Of a DNA stretch of 20,754 nucleotides, positions 15,243 through 20,754 are shown piece by piece. The translations under genes were made by a program, and so were the position numbers. The stretch spans positions 1 to 20,754 of the forward strand of contig CABQJA010000018.1 of NCBI GenBank assembly GCA_902464345.1. Direction: 5' to 3'. How positions within the stretch are numbered: position 1 is the first letter of the stretch; each line of letters opens with the position of its first letter. The notes under the pieces are model-generated. The model saw nothing but the letters and a program-made list of their open reading frames with translations, ran no database searches and had not been told where the DNA came from. This stretch comes from an uncultured Clostridium sp. GTDB lineage: Bacteria > Bacillota > Clostridia > Lachnospirales > Lachnospiraceae.

Positions 15243-15909
15243 CTCCCCATACGGTTTTTATCAGAGATGGATTCTTCGGGTCATCTTCTATCTTCTCCCG
15301 CAGTCTCCGAATATGCACCATCACGGTATTGTTCACCTCGTAAACCTGTTCCTTCCATACCTGTTCAAAAATCTCATCCGTGCTATATACCCGGTTCGGA
15401 TGTCCGGCCAGCAGACAGAGGATCTCGAACTCAATCGGTGTCAGCGCCAGTTCTTCATCTCTGCGCTTTACCCGGTGAGAGGACTTGTTGATTTCCAGAT
15501 CCCGGACCGTGATCACATCCGGACTGGTCGGCATACCCTGAATTGCCTGATAACGCTTCAGCTGTGATTTTACACGTGCCGTCAGCTCCAGCGGATTAAA
15601 CGGCTTCGTTACATAATCATCTACACCGGTACCAAATCCCAGGATTTTATCCATGTCCGCAGTCTTCGCACTCAGCATGATGATTGGAATATTACTGGTT
15701 CTCCGAATCCGTCTGCAGGTCTCCATTCCATCCATCTTCGGCATCATGACATCCAGAATGATCACCCGGATTTCCGGATGTTCCTTTAACTTCTCTAAGC
15801 ACTCCTCACCATCATAAGCCTTAATCACATCAAATCCATCATTATTCAGGTAAATCTCTACCAAGTCTGCGATTTCCTGTTCATCATCTACTACTAAAAT
15901 TGTTGCCAT
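15220..15909 (-). CDS. OmpR/VanR-family response regulator
   Basis: This 229-residue transcription regulator heads the operon. The receiver domain (1-120) has the acidic pair Asp8-Asp9, phospho-acceptor Asp53 (ILDVMMPKMDG), Ser80 in place of the usual Thr, and Lys102 in VTKPFNPLEL. The DNA-binding winged helix (about 130-228) has the typical LTPIEFEIL, then NTVMVHIRRLREKI, and ends VWGVGYKIE. It should be phosphorylated by the kinase encoded downstream, whose gene overlaps its end. The start at 15909 has GGGGGAAG about five bases upstream. The 116-base leader region contains phased TAAG direct repeats, so autoregulation of the operon is likely. All active-site residues are present. Confidence 0.96.
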   Translation of the reverse strand: MATILVVDDEQEIADLVEIYLNNDGFDVIKAYDGEECLEKLKEHPEIRVIILDVMMPKMDGMETCRRIRRTSNIPIIMLSAKTADMDKILGFGTGVDDYVTKPFNPLELTARVKSQLKRYQAIQGMPTSPDVITVRDLEINKSSHRVKRRDEELALTPIEFEILCLLAGHPNRVYSTDEIFEQVWKEQVYEVNNTVMVHIRRLREKIEDDPKNPSLIKTVWGVGYKIEA

Positions 15910-15946
15910 TCCATCTTCCCCCGAAAGTATGATTCTTTTCTCTGCT

Positions 15947-15955
15947 ATCGTATCA
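15947..15955 (-). promoter_or_regulatory. Candidate extended -10 element of the operon promoter
   Basis: On the minus strand TG-A-TACGAT (15955-15947) fits an extended -10 with four of six hexamer matches. The bases 17 upstream (AGGTAC) are a poor -35, and the TAAG direct repeats end there. This is the layout of promoters that need an OmpR-family activator in place of a -35. Transcription would start near 15940, giving a leader of about 30 bases. This rests on pattern only. Confidence 0.35.
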
Positions 15956-15973
15956 CAAAAGAAACCGGTGTAC

Positions 15974-16010
15974 CTTACGAACTTCTTACGATTTCTTAAT
16001 ATAACCCTTA
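15974..16010 (-). promoter_or_regulatory. Phased TAAG direct repeats, candidate response-regulator operator
   Basis: On the minus strand TAAG occurs at 16010-16007, 15998-15995, 15988-15985 and 15977-15974, that is at steps of 12, 10 and 11 bases. The last two lie in an exact 7-base repeat TCGTAAG with an 11-base period. Direct repeats once per helical turn are the usual binding pattern of OmpR/PhoB-family dimers. The array ends about 20 bases before a possible extended -10, the position expected for an activator site overlapping the -35. The likely ligand is the regulator encoded immediately downstream. Confidence 0.55.
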
Positions 16011-16025
16011 TTGTAAATAGTCGTT

Positions 16026-17687
16026 TTATATACGGAAGATGCTGTTGCCGATAAATTCACGCAGAATGGAATTATTCGGAACGGCCTGACCATCGATTCC
16101 GAGGAAATAATCCAGGAACTTTAGAAGCCGCTTTGCCTCCTGATATTCCGGTGCATCGTGTGAGATTGCAAATAACAACGGCTCTGCATACTGCTTGATG
16201 ACACTCAGCTCATAGATCAGAGCGGAATTAAACATCACGTCTGCCTCCTCCTGATATGGGAAGATATTATGTTCCTCGCCGCGCCGTACGGAATTCCACA
16301 TTGCGATCGTATCCTGTGCGGAGTTCCCTCTGGTTCGGGCATCTCTGACAATCCGGCGGATCAGTCGTCCATCGGTGGTCGAGATCCGGTTATGCTGGTC
16401 AATATTTAAGCTCGTCAGCGCACTGATATAGATCTTAAACTTGCTCTCCTCCGGCAGCTGTGCGGACATTTTCGGATTCAGTCCGTGAATTCCTTCTATT
16501 ACCAATACATCGCCCGCCCGGAGCTGCTTATAATCTCCCTTGTATTCCCGTCTTCCGGTATGGAAATTAAACCGCGGAAGCTCTACGGTCTCCCCGGCCA
16601 GCAGGCGGCTCATATCAGAATTAAACTGTTTCATATCAATTGCTTCAATGCATTCGAAATTATAATTACCGTCTGCATCTCTCGGTGTATCTTCCCGGTT
16701 GACAAAATAATCATCCAGTGCGATCGGATGCGGACGCATGCCATAGGCCCTCAGCTGAATGCTCAATCGATGGGAGAAGGTGGTCTTACCAGAAGAGCTC
16801 GGTCCTGCGATCAATACGATCTGCTTGCCATCCCGTTCGATCTTCTCTGCGATTTCCGCGATCTTCTTCTCCTGCAATGCCTCCTGCACCAGAATCAGAT
16901 TCTCCATATCCCCGGATGCGATCACGTCATTTAAAGCACCTACGGTATCGACATTCAGCATTTGGCTCCAGTCCTCGGATTCCTTCAGCACCCGGAACAG
17001 CTTCTTCTGCGGTTCAAACGGTGCCAGTGTCTCCGGCTCCTGCATCGTTGGCATCTGCAACACAAAGCCGGCACTGTATAAAATCAGGTCAAAGCAATGG
17101 ATATAGCCGGTGCTTGGCACCATGTATCCATAATGGTAATCCTTATAATTCTCGATGCTGTACATATTGGTTGCGGAAACCCGGCGATACTGGAATAATC
17201 GCACCTTATCCTCCATACCTTCTGCCGCAAACTGTTTCATTGCCTGATCCGTACTGATACTCTCTTTCCGAATCGGAACATCCTTCCATACCAGATCCTT
17301 CATTTTACGCTTGATCGCAAACAGCAGATCCTCACTGATTCCATCCGGAAGTCCCTCGATCTCGCAGTAGTAGCCGTTTCCCATCGAATACATGACCCGA
17401 ACCTGAATATCCTTGGAATGCTCCATAACATCATCGATTGCCTTCAGCATCAGAAGCGTTGCACTCCGCTTATAAGACTGGAACCCAATCTCATCCGCTA
17501 CGGTCAGAAACCGGATCTCGGTGCCGTCCTGTACCTTCTTATGTAGCTCGCATAATTTCTGGTTCATATATGCCAAAACGATATCATGCTTTTCACGCTC
17601 CTGATATCGTTTCGCTAACTCCAGCAGTGTAATCCCTTCCTCCAGTGTTACCTGCTCACCATATACCTTTACTGTAATTTCACCCAT
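16026..17687 (-). CDS. Nucleoside kinase (uridine kinase-like) with TGS/ThrRS-like N-terminus
   Basis: This 553-residue cytoplasmic enzyme is of the type annotated as nucleoside or uridine kinase in Clostridia. Residues 1-62 form a TGS domain. About 63-200 resembles the second additional domain of threonyl-tRNA and alanyl-tRNA synthetases. About 285-490 is a phosphoribulokinase/uridine kinase P-loop domain with Walker A GPSSSGKTT (295-303), followed by ALDDYFVNREDTPRD and later VIEGIHGLN. The P-loop half would phosphorylate a nucleoside using ATP. The role of the TGS half is unknown; it may bind RNA or a nucleotide. The start at 17687 has a perfect AGGAGG seven bases upstream. A 50-base AT-rich gap separates it from the nif3-like gene, so it may share that operon or have a weak promoter. 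The long, two-part architecture is normal for this subfamily. Confidence 0.93.
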   Translation of the reverse strand: MGEITVKVYGEQVTLEEGITLLELAKRYQEREKHDIVLAYMNQKLCELHKKVQDGTEIRFLTVADEIGFQSYKRSATLLMLKAIDDVMEHSKDIQVRVMYSMGNGYYCEIEGLPDGISEDLLFAIKRKMKDLVWKDVPIRKESISTDQAMKQFAAEGMEDKVRLFQYRRVSATNMYSIENYKDYHYGYMVPSTGYIHCFDLILYSAGFVLQMPTMQEPETLAPFEPQKKLFRVLKESEDWSQMLNVDTVGALNDVIASGDMENLILVQEALQEKKIAEIAEKIERDGKQIVLIAGPSSSGKTTFSHRLSIQLRAYGMRPHPIALDDYFVNREDTPRDADGNYNFECIEAIDMKQFNSDMSRLLAGETVELPRFNFHTGRREYKGDYKQLRAGDVLVIEGIHGLNPKMSAQLPEESKFKIYISALTSLNIDQHNRISTTDGRLIRRIVRDARTRGNSAQDTIAMWNSVRRGEEHNIFPYQEEADVMFNSALIYELSVIKQYAEPLLFAISHDAPEYQEAKRLLKFLDYFLGIDGQAVPNNSILREFIGNSIFRI

Positions 17688-17737
17688 AATAATACCTCCT
17701 AAATTTGTTTCCGGTCTTTTCTTTATAAATAATATGT

Positions 17738-18538
17738 CTACAGAATCGTAACCGGACTGCCTGTATCCAGACAGGTGATCTGCAGCTGTTCCTCCCCGGC
17801 CTCTTTAAGCTTCTCCCGCAGATATCCAGCCATAAATTCTATAAATATATGCTCCAGTCCATAATGCGTGGCATCCATAATTACCAACCCCATATCGACT
17901 GCATCAATCCCTTCATGGTGTCCGATGTCCCCGGTGATCAGAATATCTGCCTTCTGTTTCAGTGCATTTTCGATTTCACTTTTTCCGGACCCTGGGCAAA
18001 CCGCCACTTTTCTTACTTTTTTCGTTATATCTCCATATACTGTCACATTTTTCAAACCAAACTGTTCTTTTACCGTTTCTGCCAGCAGACGTACCTCCAC
18101 AGCCTCTTTCAGCAATCCGATCCTGCCAATTCCCTCCGGCTGTCCGTCTATCACCGTAGTCACATCCAGCGGCACAGTCTCTGTCAGCTCCAGCTTCTCC
18201 GCTGCCAGCTCTGCCATGCCACCTTTAATATCAAAATTCGTATGCATTGCATAATAAGCAATCCGATTCGATGCGAGTGCAAGGATTCTCCGTCCGATCA
18301 TGGAATGATTATTAATCTGCTTCACCGGTTTAAATATCATAGGATGATGTGTCAGGACCAGATCTGCCTGAAGCTCCACTGCCTGTTTGATCACAGAATC
18401 CGAAGCATCCAGTGCGATCACAATCCGTTTAATCTCCTGTTCATCATCCCCTACCAGCAGGCCTACATTATCCCATTCTTCTGCATATGTGACCGGAGAT
18501 AGTTCCTCCAGCCACTCCAGAATCTTCTTTAATCTCAT
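17738..18538 (-). CDS. NIF3-like dinuclear metal-centre protein
   Basis: This is a 266-residue member of the NIF3/YbgI/YqfO family, which forms hexameric rings with two metal ions per subunit. The metal ligands are recognisable: His64-His65 in LTHHP, His99 and Asp103 in HTNFD, and a C-terminal His and Glu in DATHYGLEH (about 225-233). The length matches the short E. coli YbgI type. The PII-like insert of Bacillus YqfO (about 370 residues) is absent. The biochemical function is not settled; some members are called GTP cyclohydrolase I type 2 on weak grounds. It starts two bases after the trmK stop, and this trmK-nif3 pair is conserved across Firmicutes, suggesting a linked role. The start ATG at 18538 has GGGAGG some 13 bases upstream, within the end of trmK, so coupling is likely. 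Confidence 0.94.
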   Translation of the reverse strand: MRLKKILEWLEELSPVTYAEEWDNVGLLVGDDEQEIKRIVIALDASDSVIKQAVELQADLVLTHHPMIFKPVKQINNHSMIGRRILALASNRIAYYAMHTNFDIKGGMAELAAEKLELTETVPLDVTTVIDGQPEGIGRIGLLKEAVEVRLLAETVKEQFGLKNVTVYGDITKKVRKVAVCPGSGKSEIENALKQKADILITGDIGHHEGIDAVDMGLVIMDATHYGLEHIFIEFMAGYLREKLKEAGEEQLQITCLDTGSPVTIL

Positions 18539-18540
18539 AA

Positions 18541-19224
18541 TTACCGTTGTGCCTCCCTGTTCTGTTCCAGGAGCAGTCTCACTTCTTCCAGCCGTTCTAC
18601 GGCTTTTCGGGTGTTCTCCCGTTCCAGTCGTCTGCAGATAGTTTCATACTGCTTTTCTTCCTGTTTTAAATATTCTTCAAATATCACGCATCTGTCACGA
18701 AGCAGACATGCACCATACTGATATTCTAATGGTCTTTCATATGTTTCTTTTCCGGGTTTCGCCTGAATAACCGTATAGTATTTGCCTTCTTCTTTTACCA
18801 TAGCTTCCTGTGTGATTTTCCATCCGCTTTTATGTAGATATCTCCGAACCTCCGGTATCTCCGACTGTGGCTGCAGCACTAATGTCTGCACCCGGTCAAG
18901 GCTTTCCCGTCCATTTTCTAAAATACGGATCATAAGCGGTCCACCCATGCCTGCAATTACAATTTCCTGCGCCTCTCCCGGCTGCAGTTTTTCCAGTCCG
19001 TCCGACAACCGGCACTGTATCTGCCCGGTCAGATGCTCTCGTTCAATATGCTCCTGTGCCCGTGATAACGGTCCCTGTCTCACATCCATGGCAATGACCG
19101 CTCCTGCTATTTTCCTTCGTATCAGTTCTATGGACACATATCCATGATCACAGCCTATATCTGCTACCGCAGAGCAGGTTTCGGCCATAGCCATGACCTG
19201 CTCCATTCTGAGCGAAAGTTCCAT
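18541..19224 (-). CDS. trmK: tRNA (adenine(22)-N1)-methyltransferase TrmK
   Basis: This is a 227-residue SAM-dependent methyltransferase (COG2384) that makes m1A at position 22 of tRNA in Gram-positive bacteria. SAM-binding motif I is ADIGCDHGYVSIEL at about 21-34, with an acidic residue after the second strand (MDV, about 46-48). The family-typical IAGMGG (about 90-95), LQPQSE (about 117-122) and EGKYYTV follow. The C-terminal 50 or so residues are a charged helical pair, as in Bacillus YqfN. The start at 19224 is supported by GGAGG eight bases upstream, embedded in the last codons of rpoD. The gap to rpoD is 3 bases and to the nif3-like gene 2 bases. Confidence 0.95.
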   Translation of the reverse strand: MELSLRMEQVMAMAETCSAVADIGCDHGYVSIELIRRKIAGAVIAMDVRQGPLSRAQEHIEREHLTGQIQCRLSDGLEKLQPGEAQEIVIAGMGGPLMIRILENGRESLDRVQTLVLQPQSEIPEVRRYLHKSGWKITQEAMVKEEGKYYTVIQAKPGKETYERPLEYQYGACLLRDRCVIFEEYLKQEEKQYETICRRLERENTRKAVERLEEVRLLLEQNREAQR

Positions 19225-19227
19225 ATA

Positions 19228-20358
19228 TTACTCCTCCAGGAAATCCTTTAACTTCCGGCTTCTGCTCGGATGACGCAGCTTCCGCAGAGCCTTCGCCTCA
19301 ATCTGACGGATTCGCTCTCTTGTAACATTGAACTCCTTACCTACTTCCTCCAGAGTTCTTGCACGTCCATCATCCAGTCCAAAGCGCAGTCTCAATACCT
19401 TCTGCTCACGATCGGTTAATGTATCCAGAACCTCAACCAGCTGTTCTTTTAACAACGTAAATGCAGCCGCATCTGCCGGCACCGGTACATTCTCATCCTG
19501 AATAAAATCGCCCAGGTGACTGTCTTCCTCTTCACCGATCGGAGTCTCTAATGACACCGGCTCCTGAGAAATCTTCAGGATCTCACGCACCCGTTCTACC
19601 GGCATATTCATTTCCTTTGAGATTTCTTCCGGAGACGGTTCTCTGCCCAATTCCTGTAACAGCTGTCGCTGTACGCGTACCAGCTTATTAATAGTCTCTA
19701 CCATATGAACCGGAATACGGATCGTTCTCGCCTGATCCGCAATCGCTCTGGTGATTGCCTGACGGATCCACCAGGTTGCATATGTGGAGAACTTATATCC
19801 CTTCTGGTAATCAAACTTCTCTACAGCCTTGATCAGACCCAGATTTCCTTCCTGGATCAGGTCTAAGAACAGCATACCTCTTCCGACATAACGTTTTGCA
19901 ATACTGACTACCAGACGCAGATTCGCCTCTGCCAGCTTCTTCTTTGCCCGTTCGCCCTCCGGTCCGCCTTTTTCCATTAATTTGGCCAGCTCGATTTCCT
20001 CTTCGGCACTCAGAAGCGGTACCTTACCGATTTCCTTCAGGTACATACGAACCGGATCCTCGATGCTGACACCTTCCGGAATAGAGATATCGATCTGCTC
20101 TACCTCTCCGTCATCCATGTCATCAAACGGAATATCTTCCGGCTCTTCTTCTGTCATTGAAAGCACATCAATATTATTAGCCTCCAATGTATCGTAGATC
20201 ACTTCCATCCTCTGCTCATTTAAATCAACACCGGTGAAATGACCAAGCACTTCTTTATCTTCCAGAACATTTTTCTTTTTCTTTGCCACTTCGATCAGTG
20301 ATTTTAACTGTTCCTCAAACTTTACGTCCATGTCCTTCTTCTCTTCTTTTACTTCCAT
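19228..20358 (-). CDS. rpoD: RNA polymerase primary sigma factor RpoD (SigA)
   Basis: This is the housekeeping sigma factor, 376 residues from the ATG I favour at 20358. The frame stays open to 20418, but that part overlaps the dnaG end and lacks a good ribosome site, whereas GGAAGG lies about ten bases before 20358. Met10 is another possible start, after AGAAGGAC. An acidic N-terminus (about 60-98) precedes region 1.2 (DPVRMYLKEIG, 101-111). Region 2 contains LRLVVSIAKRYVGRGM and the -10 recognition helix YATWWIRQAITRAI (193-206). Region 3 follows (about 217-285). Region 4 has the helix-turn-helix VTRERIRQIEAKALRKLRHP (345-364), which binds -35. It has no long insert between regions 1.2 and 2, as expected for Firmicutes. 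It sits 32 bases after dnaG, as in the classic macromolecular-synthesis operon. Confidence 0.97.
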   Translation of the reverse strand: MEVKEEKKDMDVKFEEQLKSLIEVAKKKKNVLEDKEVLGHFTGVDLNEQRMEVIYDTLEANNIDVLSMTEEEPEDIPFDDMDDGEVEQIDISIPEGVSIEDPVRMYLKEIGKVPLLSAEEEIELAKLMEKGGPEGERAKKKLAEANLRLVVSIAKRYVGRGMLFLDLIQEGNLGLIKAVEKFDYQKGYKFSTYATWWIRQAITRAIADQARTIRIPVHMVETINKLVRVQRQLLQELGREPSPEEISKEMNMPVERVREILKISQEPVSLETPIGEEEDSHLGDFIQDENVPVPADAAAFTLLKEQLVEVLDTLTDREQKVLRLRFGLDDGRARTLEEVGKEFNVTRERIRQIEAKALRKLRHPSRSRKLKDFLEE

Positions 20359-20390
20359 GGTTTTCCATCCTTCCGTTTCATAATGATATT

Positions 20391-20754
20391 TTAACCGCAC
20401 TCCAGAGAAATATTCCAATTCGGAATCTGTCCTCTTTGGCTGATTAAATCCTGTAGTTTACTATAATCCTGCAAATGTGCCAGTTGATTCTTAATACTCT
20501 CTTCCTTCACTTTCTGCACAATTTCAGTAATTATCAAAGAATTATCCTCCGGCGACGGCTCTATCTGCAGTGTCGTCTGCAATACAGAAGCCACCCGCAT
20601 CTGTTCCTCCATATCCTCATACTGGTTGATCAGCAAAGCCGGATTAACCGCTCCGGTTGTTTCATATTGTTCAAACAGCTGCGTTGCCAGCCGGTGATAC
20701 GGCTCATCCACAAAATCCTCCGGCGTGATCTTCTCTCTCAACTGTGGAAAGAGC
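20391..20754 (-). CDS. dnaG: DNA primase DnaG, C-terminal end only
   Basis: The window edge cuts this gene. About 120 codons are visible and the frame is open to the edge, beginning LFPQLREKITPEDF. The stop TAA is at 20391-20393. The segment is helical and matches the C-terminal domain of bacterial primase, which binds the replicative helicase. PEDFVDEPYHRLATQLFEQY and the later ITEIVQKVKEESIKNQL are typical of that region. The zinc-finger and TOPRIM catalytic domains lie outside the window. Identification rests partly on position directly before rpoD, the conserved dnaG-rpoD order. An internal TTG at 20741 could be mistaken for a start but lies in the middle of the gene. Confidence 0.9.
   Translation of the reverse strand, partial: LFPQLREKITPEDFVDEPYHRLATQLFEQYETTGAVNPALLINQYEDMEEQMRVASVLQTTLQIEPSPEDNSLIITEIVQKVKEESIKNQLAHLQDYSKLQDLISQRGQIPNWNISLECG

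Noticed and set aside
15910..16025. Terminator for the nucleoside kinase gene
   Set aside because: I looked for a GC-rich hairpin followed by a T run and found none; only the TAAG array and weak promoter-like sequence are visible.
17688..17737. Promoter in the AT-rich gap before the nucleoside kinase gene
   Set aside because: TATAAA and TATTAT look like -10 hexamers, but no acceptable -35 lies at 16-18 bases; AT richness alone explains them.

Overview
The window looks like chromosome from a low-to-mid GC Gram-positive bacterium, most likely Clostridia of the Lachnospiraceae type. The grounds are a primary sigma factor of the short Firmicutes kind, the gene order dnaG-rpoD-trmK-nif3-like-TGS/nucleoside kinase, AGGAGG-type ribosome binding sites a few bases before most starts, and a VanR/VanS-type two-component system. 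The family assignment is an inference from gene content. Every gene I accept lies on the minus strand, so transcription runs from high to low coordinates. Coding is dense, no intergenic gap exceeds about 120 bases, and I see no RNA gene, IS element, CRISPR array or convincing terminator.

Right end (20754 to 16026), housekeeping genes: the C-terminus of DNA primase (cut by the window edge), the primary sigma factor RpoD, the tRNA m1A22 methyltransferase TrmK, a NIF3-like metal protein, and a nucleoside kinase with an N-terminal TGS/ThrRS-like half. rpoD, trmK and the nif3-like gene are separated by only 2-3 bases and are surely co-transcribed.

Centre (15909 to 1093), the notable part: a tightly packed ten-gene set that reads as one operon. 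In order of transcription it encodes an OmpR-family response regulator, a HAMP histidine kinase, an 824-residue secreted/membrane protein with a glutamine-amidotransferase-like fold, an ABC-2 ATPase and its permease (with a long repetitive Gln/Pro/Met tail), a membrane-anchored coiled-coil protein with an Asn-Gly-Gln repeat, a MoxR AAA+ ATPase, a DUF58 protein, a BatA-like VWA membrane protein, and a 959-residue protein with two VWA domains around a GATase-like domain. MoxR-DUF58-VWA sets are known as putative chaperone or envelope-assembly modules. Their joining here to an ABC transporter and a dedicated two-component system suggests a regulated cell-envelope machine. In the 116-base gap before the regulator gene, four TAAG motifs spaced 12, 10 and 11 bases apart form a plausible operator through which the regulator could control the whole set.

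Left end (987 to 1): the start of a CaCA-family sodium/calcium exchanger, cut by the window edge, with its own near-consensus promoter (TTGACA, 17 bases, TACAAT) just after the operon.
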